Assembly: GCF_016651105.1 (NCBI RefSeq)
Contig: NZ_JAEKEL010000001.1
Coordinates: 4,516,001 to 4,580,000, forward strand
Length of the DNA: 64,000 nt
DNA from: Pseudomonas sp. TH15
Lineage (GTDB): Bacteria > Pseudomonadota > Gammaproteobacteria > Pseudomonadales > Pseudomonadaceae
Direction of reading: 5' to 3'
Below, one piece after another: positions 38,061-47,141 of this stretch (position 1 is its first letter; each line of letters opens with the position of its first letter). Below the pieces are notes generated by a model. That model ran no database searches. It saw nothing but the letters and a program-made list of their open reading frames with translations, and was not told the origin of the DNA. Both the position numbers and the translations under genes were made by a program.

Positions 38061-38555
38061 TCAGCCGCGTTCGCGGGGTATCAGGCTCTGCAACTGCAAC
38101 GCCAGGAAGTTCGCATCAAAGCTGAACGTATCCGGGTCTTTCAGGCCATTGGTCTTGCGCCACTGCCAGCTCGCGGATGGCGGCAGGCACACCAGCGAAA
38201 TGCTGCCGTAACGCGCGGCCGTCAGGCCCATCACCGCCAGTGAAATCTGACCACCCACGCCCATCACATCTGGCACAAACTCCACCGGTTTGCCGGCAAT
38301 CACAACCGTCAGCTTCTCGGTCTTGAAGGTCGAAGTCTCGACCGGCACGCTCGGCCCCGAGGCGACGTACACCTCACGGGTCACTTCCAGCAGATTCGGT
38401 GCCTGGACCGGTTCCAGCCAGTGCTGGATCTGATCGAACAGCTCACCAATGCGCGTCGCCCACACGGCCGATTGCGACTCAAACAATTGCTTCTTGTGCG
38501 CTTCGCTTTCTGCGTAGTGGCGAAGCATCTCGCCCAGTTGCTGTACGTCGTCCAT
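38061..38555 (-). CDS. Conserved hypothetical protein
   Basis: This 164-residue cytoplasmic protein starts at MDDVQQLGEML (38555). The open frame extends 30 codons upstream, but that part looks non-coding. There is a helical N-terminal ~50 residues (QLGEMLRHYAESEAHKKQL) and then a beta-rich domain with ETSTFKTEKLTVVIAGKPVEFVPD and a region naming a tryptophan-rich ASWQWRKTNG. No domain was recognised, and no operon partner is evident. Confidence 0.7.
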   Translation of the reverse strand: MDDVQQLGEMLRHYAESEAHKKQLFESQSAVWATRIGELFDQIQHWLEPVQAPNLLEVTREVYVASGPSVPVETSTFKTEKLTVVIAGKPVEFVPDVMGVGGQISLAVMGLTAARYGSISLVCLPPSASWQWRKTNGLKDPDTFSFDANFLALQLQSLIPRERG

Positions 38556-38747
38556 CGGTACGTTCCTCGGTGAGCCTGCGTTCCCCGATAGTGACAGATC
38601 GAAGCGCCGACGTACGTTAAACCTCAGAAACCGACACCGGGACACTTTGCAAAAGGATCAACGGTACAGTTTGCCTGGCACTGGCATGCGCTCGTGAACA
38701 AATGGACACTCTGCCGAAGACCAACCTTAATAACCAAGGGAAATCCA

Positions 38748-39440
38748 ATGCGCACCATCGGCCTGATCGGCGGCATGAGCTGGGAGTCCAGCGCCGAATA
38801 CTATCGCCTTATCAACCAGCAGGTCCGTGACCAACTCGGACCGTTGCGTTCGGCACAATTGCTAATGTACAGCGTCGACTTCGGGCCTGTTGAACAAGCC
38901 CAGCATGCCGGGCGCTGGGACGATGCGGCGGCGATTCTGGTGGATGCCGCGCGCAGATTGGAGGCTGGCGGTGCCGAATGCGTGGTGCTGTGTACCAACA
39001 CCATGCACAAGGTGGCCGGGCAGATTCAGGACGCGATCGGCATTCCGTTCCTGCACATCGCCGACCCGACCGGCCAAGCGGCAGTCGAGGCCGGAGCGCT
39101 CAAGGTTGGCTTGCTGGGCACCGCGTTCACCATGGAGCAGGATTTCCTCAAGGATCGTCTGGCAGCCATGGGGCTGACGGTGCTGGTACCTGAGGTGGAA
39201 GAGCGCCAAGCCGTGCACCGGATCATTTACGACGAGTTGTGCGTCGGGGTGATCAGCGAGGCGTCGCGCAAGGTTTACCAGCAAGTCATTGAGTCGCTGA
39301 CGGCGCGCGGCGCCCAGGCAATCATCCTTGGCTGCACGGAAATCACCTTGCTGATCAAACCCGAGCACAGCGCCCTGCCCCTGTTCGACACCACCGAACT
39401 GCATGCGCAGGCGGCGGTGGCGTTCGCGCTGAACGACTGA
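38748..39440 (+). CDS. Aspartate/glutamate racemase family protein
   Basis: This is a 230-residue PLP-independent racemase of the Asp/Glu/hydantoin family (YgeA-like). The signature MRTIGLIGGMSWESSAEYY opens the protein. The two catalytic cysteines are in VLCTNTMHK and ILGCTEITLL. It interconverts L- and D-amino acids, most likely aspartate or glutamate; the exact substrate is not predictable from sequence. The ATG at 38748 follows a weak AAGGG. It is monocistronic. Confidence 0.9.
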   Translation: MRTIGLIGGMSWESSAEYYRLINQQVRDQLGPLRSAQLLMYSVDFGPVEQAQHAGRWDDAAAILVDAARRLEAGGAECVVLCTNTMHKVAGQIQDAIGIPFLHIADPTGQAAVEAGALKVGLLGTAFTMEQDFLKDRLAAMGLTVLVPEVEERQAVHRIIYDELCVGVISEASRKVYQQVIESLTARGAQAIILGCTEITLLIKPEHSALPLFDTTELHAQAAVAFALND

Positions 39441-39441
39441 G

Positions 39442-39960
39442 TCAGGTGTTTGGGCGGTTGCGCAGACGGGCCATACTCAGGGCGTCGACCCATTGCCCGT
39501 CGCGCACGGCGTAATCGCGGAACAGGCCCTCGGTCTCGAAACCGAACTTGCGGTAGAGACCGATGGCCGCCTCGTTATCGGCGTACACCGACAGCTCGAC
39601 ACGGTGCAGATTCATCCAGTTGTCGGCGACGTCCAGCGCCGCTGCCAGCAATGCCGAACCCACACCCTTGCCCTGCCACGCCACCGCAACGGCCATGCCG
39701 ATGCTGCCGGCGTGGCTGCGGCGAATCCGCGAAAAGTTTTCCAGGCCCAGATTGCCGATCACCCCACCCTGATGCAGCGCCACCAGCTGCAACACGCGCT
39801 CGTTGTCTGGCATCAGTCGCTTGCGCCAGATCTCGGTGGATTGAAACGGCATTTGTAGCACTTGCCGGGTTACAGCCGGATCGTTGTAGAGCGCAGTGAT
39901 GCCCTCGACGTGAGATTCGTTGAAACGCTCGATATGAATGGCGGGGTTGTGCTCGGGCAT
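39442..39960 (-). CDS. GNAT family N-acetyltransferase
   Basis: This 172-residue protein has the acetyl-CoA motif A (MAVAVAWQGKGVGSALLAAA: Q/R-x-x-G-x-G/A form QGKGVGSA) and motif B in NEAAIGLYRKFGFETEG. The C-terminus, DYAVRDGQWVDALSMARL, resembles L-amino-acid or ribosomal-alanine acetyltransferases of the YhhY/PhnO group. The start is MPEHNPAIHIERF at 39960; upstream codons come from a REP. It is convergent with the racemase gene, with 1 nt between stops. Confidence 0.85.
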   Translation of the reverse strand: MPEHNPAIHIERFNESHVEGITALYNDPAVTRQVLQMPFQSTEIWRKRLMPDNERVLQLVALHQGGVIGNLGLENFSRIRRSHAGSIGMAVAVAWQGKGVGSALLAAALDVADNWMNLHRVELSVYADNEAAIGLYRKFGFETEGLFRDYAVRDGQWVDALSMARLRNRPNT

Positions 39961-40033
39961 GGCGGATCTGTCCGTGATCGATGTGTGGCCGACCACTCTA
40001 AACCGCTGAGCCTCTGCCTGGCGAGTATCAACA

Positions 40034-40125
40034 TGTGGGAGCGAGCCTGCTCGCGAAAGCGGTGCATCAGGCAAAAGAGATGTTGAATGTCAGACCGTTT
40101 TCGCGAGCAGGCTCGCTCCCACAGG
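40034..40125. repeat. REP palindrome pair
   Basis: Arms TGTGGGAGCGAGCCTGCTCG and complement with a ~45-nt spacer lie between two same-direction minus-strand genes, upstream of the acetyltransferase. Confidence 0.9.
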
Positions 40126-40151
40126 GGATTTGGGGTTTCAGGAGGATTGCA

Positions 40152-41132
40152 TCAATGCTGAAACCATTCCTGGCGTTCGTTGAAGGTGTGGTGGATCAGT
40201 TCCACCAGCGCCTGCACTTCGGCCAGCGTTTGCGACTCGGCATTCACCGCCAGCCACGCCTGCAACTGCATCGACTCCTCGAACAATCCCGGCAATGCCA
40301 CCAACCCACGGTCATAGCGGCTCATGTACATGGGCAGCAGGCCGATGCAGGCGCTGCAACGGATCATGTCGAGCATCAATTCATAGGACTGCAACGTCAC
40401 CACCCCCGCCAGGCGTTGTTCCACCAAATTGTTCCAGGGCCGAAAACTCTCGATCTGACGTTCATGCTGCCATTGCACCAACATGAAATCCGCCAGGTCA
40501 TCGACGCTATCCGGCCGGGACGTGACCCGGGAATATCGCTTGGCGATGTGCGGCAAGTAGTTCAGTTGAGCGAGGTGCTGCGGTTCACTGGTGGCGAATG
40601 TCGGGCCGGGCAGCGGCGAATCCCCGGCCGCCAGCCACAGCACCACGTCGGCGCTGATGGTTTGCAGGGCGAGTTCACTGTCCAGCGAGATGATCTCCAG
40701 GCGAATGCTGGCGTTGCGGCGCAGCAGCGCCACCAGGTCCCGGCCGAGGATGTCATGCAGCAACGACTCCGCCACGGCCAGGCGAATCGAACGCTGTTCG
40801 ACCACCGGCAACTTGCGTTCATGCGCCAGAGTAGTCAATTGCTCGTGCAACTGCTGACCGTCGCGGCTGAGGGTCAGGGCGCTGCCCTGGAAGCTGAACA
40901 GTGAACGTTGCAAACGCTCCTCCAGTTGCGCCAGCTGCTTGCGCAGCAGCGTCGCCCGGACATTGAGACTACGCGCAGCCTGCATGAAACAGCCGCACCG
41001 GGCACTGACCATGAAGTACTGTGCGACCTCGTCCTCGATCCCGGCAGCGAGCGCCAGCCAGGGACCAGGCGTATGCGGCGGTGAACGGTAATCGGTAGTG
41101 CCCTGGCGTCCCGTGGACTCTATGAATGACAT
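40152..41132 (-). CDS. LysR-family transcriptional regulator
   Basis: This 326-residue regulator has a winged helix-turn-helix around residues 36-95 (AQYFMVSARCGCFMQAARSL, then QLAQLEERLQRSLFSF) and the LysR substrate-binding fold after residue ~100. The DNA-binding domain is preceded by a ~35-residue extension, unusual for the family; translation may instead start further in, for example at M41 or M50, but that would damage the helix-turn-helix. Target genes are unknown. The genes downstream on the same strand are an acetyltransferase and, upstream, a YbjN-like protein. Confidence 0.85.
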   Translation of the reverse strand: MSFIESTGRQGTTDYRSPPHTPGPWLALAAGIEDEVAQYFMVSARCGCFMQAARSLNVRATLLRKQLAQLEERLQRSLFSFQGSALTLSRDGQQLHEQLTTLAHERKLPVVEQRSIRLAVAESLLHDILGRDLVALLRRNASIRLEIISLDSELALQTISADVVLWLAAGDSPLPGPTFATSEPQHLAQLNYLPHIAKRYSRVTSRPDSVDDLADFMLVQWQHERQIESFRPWNNLVEQRLAGVVTLQSYELMLDMIRCSACIGLLPMYMSRYDRGLVALPGLFEESMQLQAWLAVNAESQTLAEVQALVELIHHTFNERQEWFQH

Positions 41133-41185
41133 CGATGACTCCCTGTCGATCTTTGTTTGGTTTAAAGCATGTGCTCCCCCCTATA

Positions 41186-41269
41186 GGAGGGAGGCTTGCC
41201 CGCAAAAGCGGTGGTTCAGCCAACATCATCGCGGAATGTGATGACATCTTCGCGAACAAGCTCGCACAC
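41186..41269. repeat. Degenerate REP element
   Basis: GAGGCTTGCCCGCAAAAGCG and CTTCGCGAACAAGCTCGCAC are eroded copies of the REP arms, with several substitutions. They lie between the LysR gene and the YbjN-like gene. Confidence 0.6.
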
Positions 41270-41298
41270 ATTGTGTCGGAGTCCTTCACCCTGCCTGG

Positions 41299-41778
41299 TT
41301 ACAGTGCCGGAACCTCGTCTGCCGCCGCCTCGACGGTATCCGCCTGCGCCTGTAATTGCGCGGCGTTCTGGCTGTATTCACGCAGGTAAACGATGAACTC
41401 CTGCAGCAAGCGATCCCACAATTCCAGATTGCCCTTCAGGTGTTCGGCACTCACCCCCGCAGCCACCACCACGTCCATTTCCATCACCAGGAATTCCCCT
41501 TGCACCGATAACCGGGCAAACCGTCGCGAGGCGTTCCACAGTTCCGCCAGCCCGGCTGGCAACTCGCCCTGCACGCGCAACGCACAGCTGAAGGTGAAGT
41601 CGACGTAGCTGCCCTGCTCTGTTGCCGGGTTGCCGAAACGCACGGCGTAGCCGATGCCCTGGCTGGCACTGAGCAGTTGCACGATGCCGTTCTGTTCGGT
41701 CTGGTTGACCCGGTAACCGGCGGCTTGCAGCACGTCGGTCAGGGATTGCGGCGATACGTGGCTGATCAATTGGGTCAT
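41299..41778 (-). CDS. YbjN-like protein
   Basis: This 159-residue protein has the YbjN layout: LTDVLQAAGYRVNQTEQNGI, then GIGYAVRFGN and SYVDFTFSCALRV. It ends in an Ala/Glu-rich tail. An upstream ATG at 41787 overlaps the coiled-coil gene stop as ATGA, but AAGGA suits the ATG at 41778 better. It is the last gene of the TpsB/TonB cluster. The function is unknown; YbjN homologues act in stress and motility control. Confidence 0.7.
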   Translation of the reverse strand: MTQLISHVSPQSLTDVLQAAGYRVNQTEQNGIVQLLSASQGIGYAVRFGNPATEQGSYVDFTFSCALRVQGELPAGLAELWNASRRFARLSVQGEFLVMEMDVVVAAGVSAEHLKGNLELWDRLLQEFIVYLREYSQNAAQLQAQADTVEAAADEVPAL

Positions 41779-41783
41779 GTGGT

Positions 41784-42425
41784 TCATCCTTGGATTGAGT
41801 GAGCGAGCGCCGCCTGTGGCGCGTCGAATTGGGTCTTGTAGAGGTCGTCGCCAAAACCCTGGGCCAGTTCATCGAACTTGACCCGAGCGCTGCCCGCGAA
41901 GGGCTGGCGGATCTTCATCACCTCGGCCACATCGATGTTTTCGTAGGCGGTGAGGATCTGCTTGGCGACGCCGTACATCTGCTGATTCTTGACTGAACAT
42001 TGCTGCACTTGTGTGTCACGTTCAGTCAATTGCGCTTGAAGCTTAGACCGTTCTGCCTCTTTGGCACGGGCCATGACCAATAGCTCGTCGTAGGCCTTTT
42101 TGAACTTGCCGGTCTGCTCGGTGCTGGCCGCGACTTGCGCCTGGGCCTGGCTGTGCAGGCTTTGCTGCTGCCCGGCCAGTTGCTCGGCAACGCCCTTTGC
42201 TTTGGCCAGTTCGGCGGTCAATTGCTTGATTTGCGCCTGCGCAGCCTTGGCCTCGTTCTGCGCCGCCAACTGCGCCGCGCTGGCCTGCGCCTGCTGACTT
42301 TGCAAGGCCTGCAACTGTTGAGTAGTGCTGCGCAACTGGGTGCGCAAGCGCTCTTCCATGCCTTCGGCACTTGCCCCGGTGGCGATCAGCAAGCCAAGTC
42401 CCAGCCATAACACACGCGTTTTCAT
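41784..42425 (-). CDS. Exported coiled-coil protein
   Basis: This 213-residue periplasmic protein has a signal peptide (LWLGLGLLIATGASAEG) followed by a ~120-residue Ala/Gln-rich coiled coil (LRTQLRSTTQQLQALQSQQA through residue ~140) and a short C-terminal domain (GVAKQILTAYENIDVAEVMKI). The heptads suggest an elongated homodimer or a link to the cell wall. It lies 17 nt from the porin gene and overlaps the YbjN-like gene. The layout suggests a periplasmic scaffold for the TonB/porin genes. Confidence 0.75.
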   Translation of the reverse strand: MKTRVLWLGLGLLIATGASAEGMEERLRTQLRSTTQQLQALQSQQAQASAAQLAAQNEAKAAQAQIKQLTAELAKAKGVAEQLAGQQQSLHSQAQAQVAASTEQTGKFKKAYDELLVMARAKEAERSKLQAQLTERDTQVQQCSVKNQQMYGVAKQILTAYENIDVAEVMKIRQPFAGSARVKFDELAQGFGDDLYKTQFDAPQAALAHSIQG

Positions 42426-42442
42426 AACCCTCTCCCGGCGCT

Positions 42443-44143
42443 TTAGAAGCGCGTGTTGATCTCAAGCTGCAAGACGTCGATGTCGAACGGCGCGCCGTAC
42501 ACCGCTTCGGTGCTCAACCAGCGACCCGTCGCATAAACGTTCTTTGCCAGACCGTAGTTGCCGCCGATGAAATAGCCTTTGGCGTTGGTGCCGCCGAGGT
42601 GGAATGAGGAATCGTTGAAGCCGTCCGGCAAGGCATCCGGCTGGATGTATTTGTAGCCGGCGAACATGTTCCAGTCGCCCTGTTTCTTCAGCTCCAGCGC
42701 GCTGCCGAGGGTGAACTGCACCATCCACGCATTGGCGCCGCTTTCGATCTGGCCATTGCTGTCGAGGTTGTTGACGATCTGCCCGGCGGAACGCTTGCGC
42801 ATGTCGCCTTCGTCGTAGCTGAGGTTGTGGATGTAGTTACCCTGGCTGCGCAGCTTGAAGTCTTGCGGCAGGTCGGCATCCCAAACCACGTTGAGGTCGA
42901 GCAAGTTGAACTCGGACGCGAGGCCGACAAACTGCGGTTGTGGCGTTGTGCTCGGGTTAAGCGGGTTCGGCGTGATGTCACGCAACAGGAACACGCTGTT
43001 GCCCTTCTGCATGAACGCCGCACGCGTGCCATCGCTGTCGCAGCCCGGCGCGCCGGCCCACGGTTCGCAAGGGCTGGAGCGTTCGCCCTGGATGTCGTCG
43101 AAACGGTAGTAAGCCAACGCGCCTTTCAAGCGGTTGTTGCTGTTGATCGCCCACTTGGCGCCGACCTGCGCGCCGTACAGCCATTTGTTGTCGCTCTCTT
43201 CCTTGTCGAAACCGTTGCTGCTGGTGGTGTCGTTGGTGTAGTCCACCGGGAACGCGCCGACGGTGCCGAACACACCCCAATCGCGGTTGAGTTTGTGGTC
43301 GAAAATCGCCGCCACGCCGTCGAAATTCAAGTCGTTGGAATACAGCATGTCGGTGGACATGAACGGGTTGGCGAAACGGCCACCGGTCAGCGTCAGTTCA
43401 TCCGTCGGCTTCCAGTTCAGGTAACCCTGATCGAGCCAGATGTCCTTCTTGGCGAAACCACCGCCTAGGCTTTGCGTGGTCGACACCGGGTTGTTGTCGG
43501 AACCGGTGCCGATGCGGATGCCAGCGGTCCATTCCGGCGAGATCACTGCTTTCATGCCCAGCCGTGCGCGAATGCGGAACTGGTTGGTGCGGTCTTCGCG
43601 GGTATTGAGCAGCGGCGGCAGGCTGGTGCTGCTGTTCGGATTGACGTCGTAGGGGCCATTGTTGTTGAGCTTGGCGAAGTCGACGATTTCGTTGCTGTTG
43701 TTATCCGAGTAGTAGCGCGATTCGTCACGCAGGCGAATGTCGCCGTCGAAGCTGATGCGCGAGGCCCAGTCCGGGAAAGTGTTCGGCGCTGCCCAGTTTT
43801 CCTGTTTGGCAGTGGCCATGACTTCAGCTTTGACCTGATCGCGGATCTGGTCACGCACAGCGGCCGGCACGTATTGCACACGCACATCGCCCGGTGCCGC
43901 AACAGGTCCGGCGGCCACTACGGCGCTGGACGCGGCAGCCTGCTTGGCCTGCGCCGCTTCGTTCTGCGCCTGAGCGATCAGGGCGTCGGCCTTGTCCTGT
44001 TTCAAAATGCCCTGCTCGACCAGCAAGCGGATCAGATTGATCGTGGCGTTCTCCGAGGGCGCAGGCGCTGCCACGGCCTGACCGACCAGGGTCGCAATGA
44101 CCATGCCGACCGCCAGGGACAATCGATTCACGTTGGAAATCAT
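42443..44143 (-). CDS. Putative outer-membrane porin (Porin_5-like)
   Basis: This 566-residue protein starts at MISNVNRLSL (44143, GGAG 10 nt upstream); the ATG at 44164 overlaps that ribosome site. It has a signal peptide (IATLVGQAVAAP), a short coiled coil (VEQGILKQDKADALIAQAQN) that may bind peptidoglycan, and then a large beta-barrel (WASRISFDGDIRLRDESRYY) ending in NTRF. The Ala-rich helical start plus barrel is typical of this family of envelope-tethered porins. The cargo is unknown. It lies 40 nt after tonB. Confidence 0.82.
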   Translation of the reverse strand: MISNVNRLSLAVGMVIATLVGQAVAAPAPSENATINLIRLLVEQGILKQDKADALIAQAQNEAAQAKQAAASSAVVAAGPVAAPGDVRVQYVPAAVRDQIRDQVKAEVMATAKQENWAAPNTFPDWASRISFDGDIRLRDESRYYSDNNSNEIVDFAKLNNNGPYDVNPNSSTSLPPLLNTREDRTNQFRIRARLGMKAVISPEWTAGIRIGTGSDNNPVSTTQSLGGGFAKKDIWLDQGYLNWKPTDELTLTGGRFANPFMSTDMLYSNDLNFDGVAAIFDHKLNRDWGVFGTVGAFPVDYTNDTTSSNGFDKEESDNKWLYGAQVGAKWAINSNNRLKGALAYYRFDDIQGERSSPCEPWAGAPGCDSDGTRAAFMQKGNSVFLLRDITPNPLNPSTTPQPQFVGLASEFNLLDLNVVWDADLPQDFKLRSQGNYIHNLSYDEGDMRKRSAGQIVNNLDSNGQIESGANAWMVQFTLGSALELKKQGDWNMFAGYKYIQPDALPDGFNDSSFHLGGTNAKGYFIGGNYGLAKNVYATGRWLSTEAVYGAPFDIDVLQLEINTRF

Positions 44144-44182
44144 CTGCACACAACTCCTTTTCATACAGCTCTATGAATTCGG

Positions 44183-44887
44183 TTAACCCGGACGCCGCCC
44201 TTGCAGGGACAGGCGCACAGGCAAAGTGATGGAGGCCGGAGGCCGTTCGCTCAGGGCCGGCGCACCGCGCAGCGCGGCCAGCACTTGCGTATCAATTTCG
44301 GGATTGCCGCTGGACTTGATCAGCTCGACCCGAGTGATCTCGCCGACGCCGCTCAGCCAGACATCGGCCTGCAGCGAAAACGCCAGGTTGCGCAGGTCGG
44401 GGTTTTCACGCAGCAGACGCTGAAAGGTGAACGCGAGGAACTGGCTGTAAGTGCCGGTACCCAGTCGCCCGCCCCCGGCGCCGGCCATGCCGCCGCCCTT
44501 GCCCGCGCCGATGTTGAAAGCGTCGTTGCCGGATTGCGCATCACCGTCCATTTGCATCGGGTTGGCCAGATCGTCCGCCGGTGATGGCGGCGCTTCTTCC
44601 TCGGGCTTGACCTCTTGCGGCTCCGGCGTTGGCTCGGGCTCGACGATTTTTTCTTCCACCGGGGTTTCCGGCTCCGGCGGTTTCTCCGGCGGCGGAGGTG
44701 GCGGTGGCGGCAACGGAATGATTGTCGGCACCTTCGGCGCTTCGCGGCGGATGCCACTCATGTCGTTGGCCCACTGCCACAGGAACCACGCGGCGAGCGC
44801 GCCGATGATCAGCCCGGCGCCCCACTTCGCGTACCGCAGCACAGGCTTCTGCACGGGCAGCGGCTCAATCGGGAGTTGTGCGGTCAT
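44183..44887 (-). CDS. TonB-type energy transducer
   Basis: This 234-residue protein has one N-terminal membrane helix (GAGLIIGALAAWFLWQWAND), a Pro/Glu-rich spacer (PLPPPPPPPPEKPPEPETP) that spans the periplasm, and a C-terminal TonB fold (FLAFTFQRLLRENPDLRN, SLQADVWLSGVGEI). Together with the ExbB fusion and ExbD it would power an outer-membrane transporter. The ATG follows the exbD stop after 3 nt. It resembles TonB4 of the P. aeruginosa PA0690-PA0697 locus in position (recalled). Confidence 0.9.
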   Translation of the reverse strand: MTAQLPIEPLPVQKPVLRYAKWGAGLIIGALAAWFLWQWANDMSGIRREAPKVPTIIPLPPPPPPPPEKPPEPETPVEEKIVEPEPTPEPQEVKPEEEAPPSPADDLANPMQMDGDAQSGNDAFNIGAGKGGGMAGAGGGRLGTGTYSQFLAFTFQRLLRENPDLRNLAFSLQADVWLSGVGEITRVELIKSSGNPEIDTQVLAALRGAPALSERPPASITLPVRLSLQGRRPG

Positions 44888-44890
44888 GAC

Positions 44891-45316
44891 TCAGCCCTGC
44901 GTCGGTTTGCCGGTCACCAGACCGACCTGAGACAGTTCGAGCCGGCGCAACAGATCCAGCACTTCAATGACTTTCTGGTATTGCACCGTCGCGTCGCCGC
45001 GCACGATCACCGGGAAATCCGGGCTCTGCGCCTTCTCGATGCGCAGGCGTTCTTCCAGCTCGGCCAGCGTCACCGGGTAGGCATCGAGGAACACCTGACC
45101 GCCGTCGTTGACCGAGATCGCCTTGGTCTTGGCCTCGGACAGCGACACCGAAGCGCTCGCCTTGGGCAAATTGATCTGAATCCCCGAGACCTGGGCGGTG
45201 GCAGTGAGGATGAACATCACCAGCACCACCATCAGCACGTCGACCAACGGAGTGATGTTGATGCTGTCTACCGCGGCATCTTCGTCATCGTCGTGGGAGG
45301 CATTTACGGACGCCAT
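44891..45316 (-). CDS. ExbD/TolR biopolymer transport protein
   Basis: This 141-residue inner-membrane protein has one helix containing the proton-channel aspartate in INITPLVDVLMVVLVMF, followed by a periplasmic domain (VSGIQINLPKAS, AISVNDGGQVFLD). It partners with the upstream ExbB-domain protein to convert proton flow into work on TonB. GGAG lies 7 nt before the ATG, and the gene begins 11 nt after the ExbB fusion stop. Confidence 0.93.
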   Translation of the reverse strand: MASVNASHDDDEDAAVDSINITPLVDVLMVVLVMFILTATAQVSGIQINLPKASASVSLSEAKTKAISVNDGGQVFLDAYPVTLAELEERLRIEKAQSPDFPVIVRGDATVQYQKVIEVLDLLRRLELSQVGLVTGKPTQG

Positions 45317-45327
45317 GTCAGTGCTCC

Positions 45328-47127
45328 TCAGGCCGGTACGGAATGGTTGGCGTGATGGCCGCGCGGGTGCGACGCCTCACTGAACTGGCTCTCGCCGTGC
45401 ATCTCCGCCAGACGCGTGATGAACTCATCGACGAACACGCGCATGTCAGCGCTGACTTCCTTGTTGCGGGTGATCAGGCGGTTGTAGCCAAACAGCGCCG
45501 GGATCGCGACGAACAAGCCCATGGCGGTGGCGAGCAAGGCGGCGGCCATGCCCGGGGCAATCGCATTGATGTTGACGTCGCCGGCCATCGCCGTGCCGAG
45601 GAACACCACCATGATCCCCATCACCGTGCCCAGCAGGCCGATGTACGGGCCACCGGCGATGGCGTTGGACAGGGTCGAGAGTTTTGAGCTGAGTGCCTGA
45701 TTTTCGCGAGTGCGCACGCCGTCCATCGAGCAGCGGATCGCTTCGATGGTGGCCGCTGAAACCGACGAGGTATCGGCGCCCTGTTCACGGCGAGTGCGGA
45801 TCTCTTTCACCGCCACCAGATAGAGGCGCCACAGCGGCGAATGCTGCAAACGCTGGGCGAGTTGCGCGTCGTCGGCGAACATCTCCAGACGCGTGCCGAC
45901 CTTGGCGAACTGCACGCGGAAGTCTTCGTTGGCCTTGCTGACGCGGCCTAGGGTGCGGTTCTTGCGCAGCATGATGATCCACGACTGGAACATCATCAGC
46001 ACCAGCACGGCAATGATCACCCAAGCGTCGATGGGTACGGCGTTGAGCAGGAAGCCGAGGCTGCCGAAACCGAAACCGGATTGTTCTTCATCGACGCCGT
46101 AAGCAACCAGTTTCGATTCGGCGCCTTGCGAAGTGGCATCGGCCAGCAACAGCGGCGCCGGACGGGCGACTTTCGACAGGCGCAGCTCGTCGATGGCACC
46201 TACGAACGGTTGATAAGGGCTTTCGTGCAGGTCAGCACCGATGGCCATGACCGAATTGAACGCCGGCATGGCTTGCGCCAGTGTCGCGCCTTCGCGACCG
46301 TTGATGTACAGGGTGACTTTTGAGCCTTCGGCGGTCAGCGCGACGTGCTGCCATTGGCCGGGATTCAGCGGTTGCGTGGCGATGGCGCGCTGGCCGTCAA
46401 TTTCCACGAATGGCACGCCCTGATTGACACCGATCAGCAAGCTGTTGGCACCTTCACGGCGCGCCAGAATCAGTTGCTCGCCATTGGCCTGATCCAGCCG
46501 CAGCCAGGCGCTGAAGGTGAACGCACTGCCAGCGTTGTGCTGAAGCGATGGACTGGCCGGCAGCAGCAACGGCTGGTTGCTGAACTGCAAGGCTCGCCCG
46601 ACAACGCCGTCAATCGCCGCACCGGTCGCACTTTGCGCGGTGTTGCCGTAGGCAGTGGTGTCTTTGGCGGGAGTGCCGGTGGCGCCGTCGAAATGATAGA
46701 GCGCGGTGTAATTCGGGTCGAAGGTCAACTGACCGTTGCCGGTCGCCGGGGCCTTTTGGTTGCCGTAGTACATCCAGATGTCCTGGCGCTGACCGCCCTC
46801 GACATTCGGCACATCGACCCAGATCAGCGCCATGCCCATCAGCGCGTCGAAGCTTTCGATCTGGTGGTTGAGCACGGTCTTGTCATCGGCGGCGACGAAG
46901 CGCAGATCCGAGCCGTCCTCTTTCACGCCATCGAAGGTGAAATTGCCGGTGTGCAGGCGCACCAGCAGCGCGGTGCGGCCCAATGGCTGATTGATCGCCG
47001 CGCCCTGCGGCGTGGTGTCGACGGCGATCTGTTTGCGGTAATGCCAGTCGTCCTGCCACCAGGCCTGAGCCGTGGCCGGGAGCACGAAGCCCAGGCAGAT
47101 CAACAACGAAAGGAAGAGGCGCTGCAT
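45328..47127 (-). CDS. DUF2341-LamG-ExbB (MotA/TolQ/ExbB) fusion protein
   Basis: This 599-residue protein starts at MQRLFLSLLICLG (47127, AGGAG before it) with a signal peptide. A DUF2341 domain follows (WWQDDWHYRKQIAVDTTPQG), then a concanavalin/LamG-like domain (ALYHFDGATG, GSAFTFSAWLRL), a first membrane helix (AWVIIAVLVLMMFQSWIIML) and an ExbB/TolQ channel domain (GPYIGLLGTVMGIMVVFLGT, GLFVAIPALFGYNRLI). The large exported glycan-binding-like module ahead of an ExbB channel is unusual. It is a natural partner of the adjacent ExbD. The next gene upstream, tpsB, stops 14 nt before its start. Confidence 0.88.
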   Translation of the reverse strand: MQRLFLSLLICLGFVLPATAQAWWQDDWHYRKQIAVDTTPQGAAINQPLGRTALLVRLHTGNFTFDGVKEDGSDLRFVAADDKTVLNHQIESFDALMGMALIWVDVPNVEGGQRQDIWMYYGNQKAPATGNGQLTFDPNYTALYHFDGATGTPAKDTTAYGNTAQSATGAAIDGVVGRALQFSNQPLLLPASPSLQHNAGSAFTFSAWLRLDQANGEQLILARREGANSLLIGVNQGVPFVEIDGQRAIATQPLNPGQWQHVALTAEGSKVTLYINGREGATLAQAMPAFNSVMAIGADLHESPYQPFVGAIDELRLSKVARPAPLLLADATSQGAESKLVAYGVDEEQSGFGFGSLGFLLNAVPIDAWVIIAVLVLMMFQSWIIMLRKNRTLGRVSKANEDFRVQFAKVGTRLEMFADDAQLAQRLQHSPLWRLYLVAVKEIRTRREQGADTSSVSAATIEAIRCSMDGVRTRENQALSSKLSTLSNAIAGGPYIGLLGTVMGIMVVFLGTAMAGDVNINAIAPGMAAALLATAMGLFVAIPALFGYNRLITRNKEVSADMRVFVDEFITRLAEMHGESQFSEASHPRGHHANHSVPA

Positions 47128-47141
47128 GAACGTGCTCCTTG

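Noticed and set aside
42443..44164. Porin start at the ATG at 44164
   Set aside because: That codon overlaps the AAGGAG that serves the ATG at 44143, which gives a cleaner signal peptide.
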